From Polytrichum commune (taxonomy: Eukaryota; Streptophyta; Polytrichopsida; Polytrichales; Polytrichaceae), in assembly GCA_950295325.1 (NCBI GenBank), contig OX485806.1:47425169-47489168 (forward strand): a stretch of DNA of 64,000 nt. Reading direction: 5' to 3'. Each line of letters starts with the position of its first letter. The stretch's first letter is position 1. Positions 1 through 11,280 of the stretch are shown piece by piece. A model generated the notes under the pieces. That model was not told the DNA's origin, did not search any database, and worked only from the letters and a program-made list of their open reading frames with translations. The position numbers and the translations under genes are program-made.

Positions 1-660
1 ACGTCCATGTGAGATAGCCGACATTAGGACTGGGTAAGATCAGGGAGGTGCCGGACTTATGCCATCCGACCTTCTGAAGAGGTCTCACAGCCCTTGGACG
101 GGGCAATCCGGAAAGTGGCACGGATTGCCTTGTTATCCCGGATTAACGGATCTCTGGATGAATCTTCACCTTTTTGTTGTTGTAGTTCCGGAGAACCATC
201 CGGATTCTCTGTGTGACCTGCCAGGAAAGATTAGGCCGATCCAGACTGGTGGTGAGAGAAATCCAGATTCTGACCATACAGGGACGTCTTCACTGAATGA
301 ACCAAATCATCATTGGAGGTAGGATATAGATAGGTAGGTATTGAAGAAAGATGCACGTAGGAGTAAGACTTAATTATAGAGTTTCAATCCGGAAGGCAAG
401 TCCCGGAACAAGGGTTTCCAAAGGACCATCCGGATCCAGAAAGCGGATCCGGCCAGTGGTCAATTTTCAAGCAGGAAAAGAAGGTCCTTGACATCCTACA
501 CTTCACAGAATCCCTGGACGATACTCGGATCATCCGGACAGACCGGATTAAGCATTGAAAAACGCCTATCCGGAAACTTTTGGTGTTTGTGTGCTCCCAC
601 ACATGAACTCAAGCATTTTGAATTAGAATTGCAATCCAACATCACCATTTTCCAAACTCA
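1..660. other. Unassigned repeat-like DNA rich in ATCCGGA motifs
   Basis: No gene or known element is recognised. The stretch has many scattered copies of ATCCGG(A/T) and its complement (for example near 410-440, 525-570 and 665). This suggests a decayed repetitive element. It adjoins a minus-strand gag fragment, so part of it may be further gag sequence of the same Gypsy copy, but no frame stays open. Confidence 0.3.
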
Positions 661-855
661 TCAGTGCATCCGGTAATCTTGCCTCCAAATATGTTTTTGA
701 GGATTCCTTATCAAATTCACCTTATCCCAACGATTGTCACTAAAATCAAAGGCATGTTCAAAATCCTCTTTGACATGATTCTTGTTCCGTTTTGAGCATT
801 GCAACATTTTAGAAGCCTCGGGTTGACCATCATAACCCGCACGTTTGGTAGCCAT
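661..855 (-). pseudogene. gag: Gypsy gag N-terminal fragment
   Basis: A 64-codon minus-strand ORF begins just inside a primer-binding site and LTR, where gag should start. Its start (MATKRAGYDGQ) matches the start of the gag remnant at 27881 (MGIKRVGYDGE). The later NKNHVKEDFEHAF also matches NKHHVQVDFDHTI in that copy. Gag would be the capsid polyprotein of a Ty3/Gypsy retrotransposon. Only the first part is present and open; it stops inside the capsid region, so this is a dead fragment. The assignment rests on homology within the window and on position. Confidence 0.6.
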
Positions 856-891
856 CTCTACTTCAAAGTGCTAGCCCAAAGACAAAACCTT

Positions 892-903
892 ATTTTGATA
901 CCA
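892..903 (-). other. Primer-binding site, tRNA-Met type
   Basis: Read on the minus strand this is TGGTATCAAAAT. It lies 2 bp inside the end of the LTR (…GCGACA). TGGTATCA is the standard complement of plant initiator tRNA-Met used by many LTR retrotransposons. The same arrangement recurs at 27832. Confidence 0.7.
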
Positions 904-905
904 CA

Positions 906-1185
906 TGTCGCAACCCTTGCAAACACCCCTTAACTATCTTGACCATTTCCCAATTATAACAAGAGTCACGAGAGCTAGCCCTTGACATTCCACCATGCAA
1001 ATGATAAACTCCCCATACCGTGGACGTGTTTAGCTCATAGGTGGGGGACCAACCATCCTACACTTGCATTTGGGACTCTCCCTTTAATCGGTAACCAATG
1101 ATTAAATGTGGGCTTCCAATCTTAAGTTGGCCATCGTGTTGCTGGAGCAACAACACAAAAACCCGAATCATATTACATAATTACT
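906..1185 (-). mobile_element. Truncated Gypsy 5' LTR (family L1 of this window)
   Basis: The sequence starts TGTCGCAACCCTTG on the plus strand, which is the complement of the LTR 3' end GGGTTGCGACA seen at 8486, 27829, 31599 and 36043. It follows the minus-strand solo LTR at 23034 for about 280 bp and then loses similarity near 1185. About 70 percent of the expected LTR of roughly 970 bp is missing. With the adjacent primer site and gag start it marks the 5' end of a minus-strand element. Confidence 0.75.
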
Positions 1186-1779
1186 AATCCTATATTCTTC
1201 ATTCTCTATTACCATGGCCTAAATTATCCTCATAATATGTTCTTAAAATCATGGCATTGATATTCATAATTATTAATGCCATTATTTACCCTATCACCGT
1301 ATATTATCTACCTTATTATCGCACATTTTTTATTACAAATTTTGTGGCTGATTCTCAATGGGTTTCCAATCCCATTTCCATGACCCATGTTTGGATTTTT
1401 TGCCTTCGTTGTGGATTGTTTGGCATTCGCAAGTTAGCTCTTTTGGTTTTTGTAACAACCATTATGTTGTGAAATCTAAAATACACAAGTTAGGTGGACC
1501 AAAGGATTTTGATTGTAGGGTTTTTCTTTGGCGAGGTCATTTTGAGGGTAGAAATCAACTCCTCCATTATCCCACATATTAACGTGGACTTGAGAACAAC
1601 ACACTACATAGTGGTTATAGCAAGTGTCATGCTAGGCAAAAATGGTGGTTGTCCAATCCCATGGGCATGCCAACCTCCAATGCTTCTTCTAGGGGTCCAA
1701 TGTTTATATTTTTTCCTTAAGGTGTAGGTCATGAACTTCCAAGGACTCCACCTTTCCAACCCTGTAAATTGAGATGATG
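1186..1779. other. AT-rich DNA, nothing recognised
   Basis: Short ORFs only, none resembling a known protein. No terminal repeats or tandem structure seen. Confidence 0.4.
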
Positions 1780-1935
1780 CAAACATGGTATCGAGAGTAC
1801 CTTTTGAACCACCCACCACATGGATAATGTTTGGTTTATCCACCATTTTTTCTAGTTGATGTGGAGATGAGATTGAAGGTCCCAACACCACCGTTAATTG
1901 TTGTAGACAATGACTAGGTGGAGATGTTGAGGGCT
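1780..1935 (+). repeat. Dispersed repeat family R1, copy 1
   Basis: The stretch around 1835-1920 (TTTATCCACCATTTTTTC, then GTTGATGTGGAGATGAGATTGAAGG in part) matches 26455-26545 in the same orientation with scattered differences. This shows a diverged dispersed repeat. Its class is unknown. Confidence 0.5.
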
Positions 1936-2129
1936 AAATTGGAAAAATGCAAGTCAAGCCACGAACATGAGTTTGAATTGGTCCGCATGAAACAAAAATT
2001 GACTAACCTTTTAAGGATCAATTGTGGACACCATATTTTTTAAGCAATGGTCAAAATTGAGGGTTGGGGTGGAAAATTAAGGCTAATGAAAGAAGGCAAA
2101 AAATAATTGCCACAAAAAAATCCTTCAAC

Positions 2130-2700
2130 AAGCTATATGTTTTCATATAGCTGAAAGAGTTGAAATATGTCAATGGCCTTATGGATGTTTGAGACAATTC
2201 TAACAAACCTAGCATGCAAAACGTACCTCCATTCCAAATTGTTTGTATTGGCCGTTGGAAATTGCATGTGCACTTGTTCATAAGTGGCTAGGGAGGCCAA
2301 AACACATGATTTGTGGACCCCAACATGAATGGGCACTAGACATAGCACCAAACCTTCAAGCACCGAATGCAAACAATGCAAACTCTCATATATCCTTGGA
2401 TAGTTATTCCTTATTTGAACGGCATTTTGGACACATGGTACCGCAATAAACCTTAGACTATGATGCATTTTGTGTGATTCAATGGTTCATAATGCAAGAA
2501 TTTCACGTTTTGTGGAATTTATAAATGAAATTATATTTGCTATCATTTTTAAGATTAAAGTCCCCTTGTTGCTATTCACTACAATTGGCTCTAAAGTTGG
2601 GTCCTACAAGCAATTAATAAATTCATGGAATTTCCCTTTAGATGTAATTGAATCCATTATGTTTTATAATCAAGAGGATAGGGCAAATTAGTATAAGGAT
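2130..2700 (+). repeat. Dispersed repeat family R2, copy 1
   Basis: Collinear similarity to 55690-56160. Shared segments include the run around 2250-2300 (TTGGCCGTTGGAAATTGCATG, continuing into TAAGTGGCTAGGGAGGC) and the later TGTTGCTATTCACTACAATT. The order of conserved blocks is the same in both copies, so these are two copies of one element. No open reading frame is conserved. Confidence 0.6.
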
Positions 2701-3899
2701 CTTTGAAAACGTTTTACATATTCATATGACAAAACAATTTATGATGGAAATGTCATGTTATCATATATTTCATACTATTTACATAAAAATATATTATTGG
2801 TACATATCATTGATCTCAATCATACTGCATCCATAATGCCATCGTCAGTGAATGGACAGCTACGGTGGGCCATGTTGTCTTCCATGCTCACACCTCTCCG
2901 TGCCAACTTTTATTACCCTCTCATGGTATGACCAATGTTTGTTGATAAATTATTAAAAGGTAGCCACGTTGGTGTGGGAGAGGGGGCACACATGCCAATT
3001 GTGGCACCGATCAACATATTGGCCATGCTTTGCTCATTGCAAATTGCTCTTAATTGCGCCCAACTTGGACAACAAATTGACTCCAAACCAACTTCTCACC
3101 AACCGCATTTACATCCAATAGGAGGTCTTTCCATTTCATTCATGTGAGAAGAACCTTCTCAAGAGCATTTTCCTTTGCTAAAGTTTTCCTATGCCTTCTC
3201 ATCTCTAGTCCTATTCACTTTCATTAAATGATTTGTGTGGGATGATTTTTATAATTAGTGTATGATAAATCATAGGTCTATGGTTTTGAATTTAGGATAA
3301 ACCTTATTACGGTAGTATGATACTAGTGGGTGTATTTTCAAATATTTAATGTCTCAAACCGTTTACAAATCACCGCTCTATGATTACCATTCATATGATA
3401 ACATTCGGTTCTTTTGAAAAACACATTGTAAGAGAGGTAAAAAATGTGACCTTTGTTATGCTTGATTTTAGATGATATGTTTCTAAACATAATAACATAA
3501 ATATAAAATATTTGATTAATAATTAATAATAATTAGATTAAGATTATCATATTAGATTTTAATAATATTTTATTTACACAAAAATATATTCTAGTAATCG
3601 ATTTAATTAAGTAGTATAAACAAAGTTCCAAAATTTTGCATATGTGTAGAATTGATTTTGATATGGCTAATATTAGGTTTTCATCAAGGTGGAAATTTAG
3701 TATTGGGTTTGAAAAAAATCTCAAATTGATGACTAAAATATATATCAATAAAAATCCTAATACAAATAAATGAACCATTTTCTAGCCTACCGTTAGTACA
3801 TATACATTTTTATTTCATAATTAAATTCTTGTACAAGTGGGGGGGGGGGGGTTGTTTCAAATTCATCAACATATGTCATTTTGGTATCCAATAAAAAAA
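2701..3899. other. AT-rich intergenic DNA with a G homopolymer
   Basis: No gene is recognised. It becomes strongly AT-rich from about 3230. A run of about 13 G lies at 3839-3851. The last part (after 3900) may be decayed Gypsy 3' internal sequence interrupted by the next element. Confidence 0.4.
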
Positions 3900-3989
3900 T
3901 CCACCTTTTGGGAGCCTATGAGTCCATGACCGCATAGGCAGTCAAAACATCATATCGGTTGGGCCGAGGCGGTTGCAGACTAGTTAGAT

Positions 3990-3994
3990 CGAGG
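3990..3994. repeat. 5-bp target-site duplication (left), CGAGG
   Basis: CGAGG here and again at 7145-7149 flanks the 3995-7144 element exactly at its TG and CA ends. Confidence 0.75.
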
Positions 3995-6307
3995 TGTGAG
4001 CCCAAATCCCCCTCACCCTTCAATTGCGTCCTAGTCCGGGTGAGGGTTCTTGAGCCACATTCTAGTTAGCAAGTCACAAGTGCACACAAGGGAGAGATTG
4101 AGAGAAGTGGTGTGTATAACACCCTTGTCTTTATTTACTCGTACAAGCGTTTAAGAACACTTGCATTCACAATACAATTTCAATGCCTTGTGTGGCTTAG
4201 CTCCTATGATGATACTACCTAATTCTCTACCCTCTAACCCTCAATTATCACCAATCATCCCTTGTGAAGGTGACCCATGGGCACCCCTCACAAAGGCCGA
4301 ATTGTCATGGACTCCCCCTGCCTGATCAAAGTTGAAGTCAGTCCTGGTTGCAGCTTTAATCCATTGCAGCTTCCCGCTCAGTCCCCGAGCTTATATGTTA
4401 CCTGATTGCAGTTCGCTCTCCTTCTTGGTAAGTACCCTCCGGTTGTACCCTTCCTAGTGCCGTGGTTGAGGTCGACTCCACTCAGTCGAGCATTGTGCGG
4501 CCGAGGCCACTGCGACTCAGGTGTCTAACCCCATTCCCGGTTTCTACTGAGCCCTTGCCATTGTTCTCGCAATTCTCCTGACTTACCTCTCACCTGGGAC
4601 CCTGGGGAAGTGACATTTCTCAATTCTAACTTGTGCTGGTAGATGTGCACTGCAGCACTCTTCCGACCACGGACTTAGCTGGCACTTAGTATCAAGCAAC
4701 CACCCATCCCCTAAGAACGTCAATGCTCAAGACATCACAATTTGCGTGATGAGGGATCAGCTGGTGATCGACAAGCATTCCCCGCGCCCAACTACCCAGT
4801 ACCTATCTCCTCTCCTTCCGAAGACATGCAGGTTGATTTTTGTCGATACCATGAGTGAATGAGTGGTGCAGCGAATCCTTCGTCACCCACACCGGTACAA
4901 CTCGCCCGTTCGAACTACTCCCAGGTGCACCTTCGGCCAGTCCCCATCAATCCCTTGACCCTTCTCTGAATCCGAAAGGGAGGAGCTCACCGCCACGCTG
5001 GTTTGTGTTGGACCGAGGATAGGACCCAGCTTGTAAATGTTGCTCACGCCTTCCTCCACTCCTTACCTGGGAATTCAATGCACCTAGGAACAAGCACTGA
5101 ACTCAAGGCATTTCAGATTTTTACTACAGGTTTCATGTTCACCTCCTACAAGCACGAGCATTGCCCAGGGCCCCGATCCTTTTCCTGCAGTAATGATCCT
5201 TGGGTGGGTCGCCAAGGCAGTAAACATGGACGTGGGAGCAGCTGCATTCATTCCTCTTGGGTTCTCTACGAATTCTTGTCCGGCTTACTGCCACTGCCTC
5301 ATTCCCACAGCAGGGCGGAATTTCGGTGGGCCACTAATCAGCGTACCCTCCTCATCGCTCCTTGTCTAACCCAATATATAATTCACCGATCACTCACCTA
5401 CGCACCCCACCTGCCCTTCCTTCATTCCCTCAAACCTACGGCTCACTGCCACCGCCGATGTCCTCTGTGGATCCGCCGCCGCATTGATGCCTCCGTGAGG
5501 CGTCCTAAAGACTAAATGACACTCACATCATGGTGATGAATCTAGCGGGATGTCTCGTGAATGTCGAGTTGAGTCCCCCTTACAGATTAACGGATTCTGG
5601 TTCGAAGCCTCCTTATGTGCACCTTCGACCTTGACTCCTAACCACTGGGCATGTAGCGGTCGATGTCCCCCTGCCTTGTGATTGAACAGTCTTGCAACCC
5701 TCCATTTGGGAGCCCTTGACTTGGTTGCGCCCACCAGACTTGCGCCCATCCTTCAACTCCTCATCCATTACTCTCCCACCTTTCTCAAAACAGATCCTTA
5801 CCAAAGCCAGCGCCTCCTTCGACATCAGATCTCCGTTGTAGTCTTGGCTTAAGGGCAGGGCCCTTCCGCCCAACTTGATCTAATTCAACCTGCCCTGATT
5901 CTCCCCCTCACACATCATTTCGTTCTTTTCTCGCTCCCCTACATCTCCTTTTCCGCCCTTCCGTCAGTGGCGTGTACTTACTCGGAACTCTTCACAGCGG
6001 TAGGGCCTCAGCATGGTATCCCTCGCTCTCCTTTCCTCCACCGTGCATTATTCCCAACGGAGCAGGGCTTCGCCCTCTCTCTCCTCCTTCCTCTCTACCA
6101 CATGCCTAATGAGCTCTCTACTTCCTACCTCCCGAGACCCCTCCAACCTCTACCTTTTTTCCCGGGTTGCCCGGCATCTTTCGGGCCGCCCGAGAGAAAA
6201 AACGGGTTGAGACCTTTTCCCTTGGCCTTTCCCCCTTTCAAACCCACTTTCTCTTTTCTTCAATTGACTTCTTCTCCCCCTAGCCCCATAATTTATTAAG
6301 ACTCATA

Positions 6308-6324
6308 GATAGATAGATAGATAA
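6308..6324. repeat. (GATA)n microsatellite
   Basis: Four tandem GATA units, immediately upstream of the SINE-like segment. Confidence 0.8.
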
Positions 6325-6384
6325 GAATCAAGTTAATTACGAATAGCCCACCGTAATCGTTAGCAAAGCCTCACACTCGGTTAA

Positions 6385-6615
6385 TGGTATAAATTGCGAT
6401 TTGTTGCTTTGGAGGTCGCCAAGTCATGTCTCCTTGGTTGGTTGAGGGAGGGAATTTGTACGACACTTAAACGGTCCGGGTTCGACTCCCGTCGAGTTCG
6501 TGTGATCGTTTCATGTGTTACACATGACTTGGTGATGCTAGTGATTTCTAGGCAGGAAATTAGTTTCCAACCAACCGGCTCTTACCCATCCTCCTGAGCT
6601 ATCCGTGTAAATATC
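6385..6615 (+). mobile_element. tRNA-derived SINE, copy 1
   Basis: About 230 bp with RNA polymerase III promoter-like boxes. An A-box-like TTGGTTGGTTGAGG lies near 6433 and a consensus B box GGTTCGACTCC near 6478, at tRNA-like spacing. The whole segment aligns to the reverse complement of about 22515-22760, including CCAAGTCATG, ACGGTCCGGGTT, GACTTGGTG, TAGGCAGGAAA and CTGAGCTAT. Two dispersed copies in opposite orientation, with pol III boxes at one end, fit a SINE. No clear TSD or poly-A tail was found. Confidence 0.6.
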
Positions 6616-7144
6616 ATTCAATAAATAACGGTCATCGTCATGACCCCCCCCCTTTTATTCTATGGGTTATTCTTGGTCCTTTTAAGCATATTTTTACTAG
6701 ACTCCCCCTGAAACGCTTATGCCTTATTCCCCTTTAATCCCCCTAAGGTTAAATTCTCTTTAAGCTCATACTCACCTTTTATCCTAATTTCACCGAGGTA
6801 TTTAACACCTTACCTCTCCCATCCTCGCATACCGAACCCAAGTATTTGAGTAGGGCTTCGCCCTCTCCTCCTTACCTTTTCTTTTCTCGCTTGCCCGCAA
6901 CCGACCTTTCCAATAATGTACTTTGACCTAGCCTTCTTGTCTTCTAGTTTAGGGGTCCACCTTGCCTACTCACCAATATTCCTTCTCCTCATTAATCCAT
7001 GTGGTCACCTAGGCTAAGGTCCTAGTAGGAATGCACCAATAGTTCCTTGTTTCTTCCGTAATTGCTTAAACCTTACTTAGCCTTATTAACCACTTTTTGA
7101 TTAATTTTTCGGTATTTACATGTGAGTGAGATTTTGCGCTCACA

Positions 7145-7149
7145 CGAGG
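7145..7149. repeat. 5-bp target-site duplication (right), CGAGG
   Basis: Right partner of the duplication at 3990-3994. Confidence 0.75.
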
Positions 7150-7524
7150 CGTGGCTTAACAATGGAAAGCCATCTCGGAGTTGCAACCGAGACAACTTAG
7201 TGGAAGCGTTGAGGTCCAACCTAGTTGTGTCAAAATGGTAGAGTTAGGCTAGTGGAGCCTAACTTGGGAGGCCCAAAAGCAAGGGCAACCCAAGTGAGTT
7301 TCAAAGTAGGTGGGTCTAGTGTAGTTTAGGTCCTTGGACAAAGATGTCCGGGGTCACCTAAACGGACCACCTAGAAACGACACCTTTGGGACTTTGCCAA
7401 ATTTGAAGATGCATTGTGGGGGTAGCGCCCCGAGGGAAACACAATGCCACACCAAGAGAGGATGGCAACTTGAGAATTGGTGTGCCGACTATGAGTATAG
7501 TCGATGAGGGCATCGACTCCATTT
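7150..7524 (+). mobile_element. Gypsy 3' internal (untranslated) region
   Basis: About 380 bp aligning to 37030-37378, the region between the chromodomain-like end of pol and the 3' LTR. Shared blocks include GGCTTAACAATGGAAAGCCA/CGCTTAACAATGGAAAGCCA, TAGTGGAAGCGTTGAG and the end GAGGGCATCG...TTTGGTGGGGG. The upstream continuation was separated by insertion of the 3995-7144 element. Confidence 0.7.
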
Positions 7525-7536
7525 GGTGGGGGTGAG
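7525..7536 (+). other. Polypurine tract
   Basis: GGTGGGGGTGAG directly precedes the LTR start TGTCGC. The identical tract precedes the 3' LTR at 37391. Position and base composition fit the plus-strand priming site. Confidence 0.65.
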
Positions 7537-8486
7537 TGTCGCGCACCTCTCCATGAGGAGTGCCCGCAACACCATGGGCACAAGGGGGACCCCGGAGTGA
7601 CACCCGGGACTTGTGGCGCCATTGGTGAGAGGGCCCAAGTACTCTTAGTGTGGGTGAGGGCCCCGGGCGTTAAGAACGCCTCTCACCCACAGGGACTAAG
7701 AGTCATGAGGGTAAGGCCATAAGTTATGAGTAGCTTATGGCGGTGGAATTCTAGAATGCTAAGGAACACCTCAATCGGAGGTGCTATCTAGGAGATATGG
7801 CCATTTGAGTGGGGCGCTGTCCCGGGACAGCACCCTGGGACAGCCGTGACCTGGGAGTGGTGCCCGGGACTGCCAAGGTTTGAAGAGCCATAACTTCCTC
7901 AATACTTGCCCGAATGAGGCAAGTGAGGGGTCCATCGGCATCTACGCAAAGAGTAGGTGACGATAGAGTGGTCGCTTGAGAGCATCAGACATCATATGTA
8001 GAAGTTATTGTGGTCTGAAGCTGCTGGGGGGGTTCTAGCCCCAGCGGCTAAGGGAAAATGTCCACTTGGCCCCAACCCTTGTAGAGAGACACAAGGATAC
8101 TTGATGGTGGGGTAGGGGCCCCGCCCAAAGTCCTAGAGGCTTATATGGGTGAGGCGGCTTAGCCGACCGACCCCCCCCCCCCCCCCCCCCGAGCATACTT
8201 GGCAATGTGCTCCGGGTAGTTGTAGTGTTGTTTTGGCAACACAATGATCAACTCAAGAGTGGACTTCCATGGATGGAAGTCCACCTTAGCCATTGGCTAC
8301 CTACAAAGGGGAGAGTCCCGAATGCATGTGTAGGAGGGTTTGGTGACCTAGCCATGAGCTTGAAGGTCCGCGGTTTTGGGAGCTAACCATGCATGTGCGT
8401 GGGATGTGCAGGTTAGTGCTCGTGGCACTTGCTAGGTTGGAAAGGCGGTCAAGCTAGGTGAAGGAAAACTAGCAAGGGTTGCGACA
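7537..8486 (+). mobile_element. Gypsy 3' LTR (family L1), 950 bp
   Basis: TGTCGCGCACC at the left and GGGTTGCGACA at the right. It is preceded by the polypurine tract and so is a 3' LTR. A TATA-like GGCTTATATGGGTGAGG lies near 8142. It carries the family's palindromic GGGCGCTGTCCC region near 7813 and a C20 run. The matching 5' LTR is not in the window, or is the unrelated minus-strand copy. Confidence 0.85.
8171..8190. repeat. C20 homopolymer inside the LTR
   Basis: Twenty consecutive C, absent from the other LTR copies at this place. Sequencing or assembly length is uncertain for such runs. Confidence 0.9.
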
Positions 8487-8999
8487 CTATCACACCTCAA
8501 GCTCACCAACTAACACCAAACGATAGCCCACAATCAAAATGGGTTAGACACCAATTACACATTGGCCATGAAGTGTACTTGATTTGTGAATTAGTTTAAA
8601 ATGATTCGATAGTGGTTTTGCGTCGTGCCTAGAATTTTAATTATGATAACACCAATTCTTAATAGTTGAGTGGTTGTCTATCCAATTGGGACCAAAACCT
8701 AGTGAACAATTGGCATTGTTATTGCACTATCCTTGTGCGGAATTTTTAGTTTCCAAGCACAAACCTATCATTCCAACAATTATAAACAAAAAAAGAAATT
8801 CACCACAACGACCAATCACCTACAAAAGACCCATGAAAAAAGGAAAATGTTATGAGATCTCAAAATTGGGGAATTAGAATCGCAACTTAGCTACACAAAA
8901 ATCCCTAGAACACCAAGTAACATGAGAAAATGGCCACCTTTCCAATTGCCAAGAATTGAAGGGGGGAAGTAGCCAAACCCTCTTTGGTTCCTAGCCGCA
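8487..8999. other. AT-rich DNA, nothing recognised
   Basis: No gene or repeat structure supported. Confidence 0.4.
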
Positions 9000-9600
9000 A
9001 TCATCATCATTTTTGAATCTGGTTCATTAATTTAGTGCACCATACTCTTATTTCAATTGGTTTATATTCCTGGTTGGTAAGCCCTTGAATACAAGTTCAT
9101 TCTTGATCGGTTTATTCATGTTCCTAAGTGATTTATTCTTACCCTAATTGGTTAACCATCAAATTCAAATTCACTCCTAATTGGTTCACACCTACCTTTG
9201 ATCGGTTGACTCAGTTTAATTTTGATCCTGAACATAAGTTTATTCCTGGTTTGGTTCGGCCCATGTTTTTTAATTCAATTTTTTATGATTTGGTACACCC
9301 CCACTTTTAATTTGGTTTGTTCTTGCTCATGATCAATTCATTCTCACTCCAAATTGATTAGCCATTGAATTTGATTTCACTCCTTATCGTTTTATTCATT
9401 CTCCAAAATTTGAGTTTTTTTTTGGTTCGATTTGGCCCTTCCTCTTGATTTTGATTCGTACATAATTTGGTGCATTCTGTTTGATTTGGATTGTTCCTAC
9501 TCTTGGTTCATTTATATTTTTTTGTTAATTTGATTCATTCCTAACCATGGTTAGCTTCCAAATTTGAATGCATTTTTTATTTGGTTCAGCCCCTAAATTC
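9000..9600 (+). repeat. Degenerate TTGGTTCATTC-type repeat tract
   Basis: Many imperfect, irregularly spaced copies of (A/T)TTGGTT(C/T)A(T/C)TC(C/T), for example near 9020, 9057, 9107, 9146, 9180, 9248 and 9505. It looks like an old, decayed minisatellite. There is no coding potential. Confidence 0.45.
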
Positions 9601-10339
9601 GCATTCACTCTTGGAAAACCTTATCTAACCTACCATTTTTTCCAACCTCCTTCTCACACACACCCTACTTCTTATGTCCTACCAATATTAAACCCTGCCA
9701 ACACATCAAAACAATGGGTTTGAATCCCTTTCCCCAAAACTTCATCCACCAACAACAATTCACCTATTTTTCTATTCACACAACCTTTCCCATTAAAAAA
9801 CCACACTCACATTAAAAAATGAAAAACATTCATGTAATTCATGCAAAGAATGGGATTCACCATAAAAAATCTTATCAATTAATAAATATCTTACTAAAAT
9901 GCCTAAATGAATTACAACTTAACCAAAAAATAATTACAAATATAGAAAAATCAGCAATTATCACAATAATTGCTTTATAATGACATTGAACCAATCAAAA
10001 GGTTTGTAGAGCCCAGAATCAATTTAGCAATCCAACCTAGCCCAACTTGTTAAGTAGGCATCTCACTTCAATACAAATTGTCTACTAGCAAGTCAGTTTT
10101 GCATCTAACATCCTGGCAAGGAATTTGGGTTGGGAGGGTCAACCAATAGAGGCAAGTTAATTTCTTAATCCAAACTACCTTGACATGTTGCCATAGGGAG
10201 AATGTCAACTGGAGGGGGGTTGACACTTGGGGCTATTTATGCACCTCTCAATATTTTTTTCATGTCTTTATTTGTAAATAAAAGGCTATTATGACATATT
10301 TTTTAGCACCCTATATTTATTTGTAATTGATGAGAGAGG
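9601..10339. other. AT-rich DNA, nothing recognised
   Basis: No gene or structured repeat supported. Confidence 0.4.
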
Positions 10340-11280
10340 CTAATTTTGGCATACGTAGAGCTCAACAACCTCTATTTGTTCCTAGGGTTGACCACATTGT
10401 AATGACTTAAAGCGTCATCCAGATTAAGATGACCAATCTTCCGAATTTTTTTTGTTTGTTATTATCTATTTCTGATTGTCTTCCGTTATTATGTTGGAAA
10501 ATGTCTTTGTTCTTTTTTTAAAAGCTTTTCTACCTTGTATTCATCATGATAGATTTTTTTGTTATAATGAATTTCTTTTCTTGATGATATCTCTTCAAGT
10601 AATGTCATTTGACCAAGTGTTGCCTTTAATCTATCAACTTGTTTGTTTGTAACTTTCTTCTCGTGTTGAACATTTTCATGTGCTGCAGTTATATCTTTAA
10701 GCTCAAGTGTTATTTCTTGTGTTTGATCTAGATCTTATTCTCTTATCTTTGGGCGTTGTAGTGTTGTATTTTTTTATGTGTCATAGTTGTTTCATCTTCT
10801 TATCAAATAATTAATTAACTCTTTCTACAATAGCTAAGTATCTTAAATAACCTAGTGATACCAGTATCCAGGTAACCCTCCCTTCCAAGTTGACTAAGTA
10901 ATCATATAGCCAAATATCTCTTCTATTAGTTGCCAAATAACAAATTAACTCTTATTCTGAATTGCTAAATAGCCAGGTTACAAATTTCTCCTTCTTTTCT
11001 AAGTATCCTAAGTAACCATGTTGCCAAGTAACAAGTTTCCTCACAGTGACAACTATATAAGTAACCAAATAACAAGTTCTCTCTTCTTTCACTTCAGTAA
11101 GTGGCCAAATAACAAATCTTATTTTCTCTTCTAAGTATCTCAAGTTGCACGTCTCTTTCTTCAAGTAACCAAATAGTTTTTCTTTAAATAGCAAGCAATT
11201 TTTTTCAAAATGCCGAGTAGCCAAGTAGCTAAGTAACCTCTTTTCAAGTAACCAAATTACCTTTTGTTTAATTTTTTTTC
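10340..11280 (+). repeat. Dispersed repeat family R3, copy 1, with AAGTAACCAAATA repeats
   Basis: The left part (GTAGAGCTCAACAACCTC..., then AGATTAAGATGACCAAT) matches 56580-56680 in the same orientation. The right part (about 10830-11270) is a degenerate tract of AAGTA(A/G)CCAA(A/G)TA units, with a related tract at 57190-57560 and near 59360-59420. No protein-coding content is seen; the 90-codon minus-strand ORF here is a by-product of the repeats. Confidence 0.55.

Larger units (their letters stand above)
3995..7144 (+). mobile_element. TG...CA element, 3.15 kb, probable solo LTR or non-autonomous LTR element (family T)
   Basis: It begins TGTGAGCCCAAATCCCCCTC and ends TTTTGCGCTCACA, flanked by a perfect 5-bp duplication CGAGG. 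TG...CA ends with a 5-bp TSD are the signature of an LTR. The first ~65 bp match the 5' ends of the elements at 60190 (plus) and 63534 (minus), and the last ~55 bp match their 3' ends. No gag, pol or internal LTR pair is seen, so it is either a long solo LTR or an LTR-like non-autonomous element. It has inserted into the 3' internal part of a Gypsy copy and has itself received a SINE near 6385-6615. It is about twice the length of the two other copies, so it may hold further insertions. The ORFs inside (for example 5003-5515) resemble no known protein. Confidence 0.7.

Noticed and set aside
5003-5515. 170-codon ORF as a gene
   Set aside because: It lies in an LTR-like element, has no recognised motif, and has no counterpart in the two other family copies.
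6420-6500. A functional tRNA gene
   Set aside because: Only A- and B-box-like sequences are present; no complete cloverleaf could be drawn, and a second diverged copy exists, so a SINE is more likely.
7358-7722. Overlapping ORFs in the LTR start (also at 23777, 26889, 30536, 35011, 37248)
   Set aside because: The same LTR text translated in several frames. Recurrence reflects LTR copies, not a conserved gene.
7537-8486. TSD for this LTR copy
   Set aside because: The left side is the polypurine tract of the same element, and the right 5-mer CTATC has no partner in the window because the 5' LTR is not seen.
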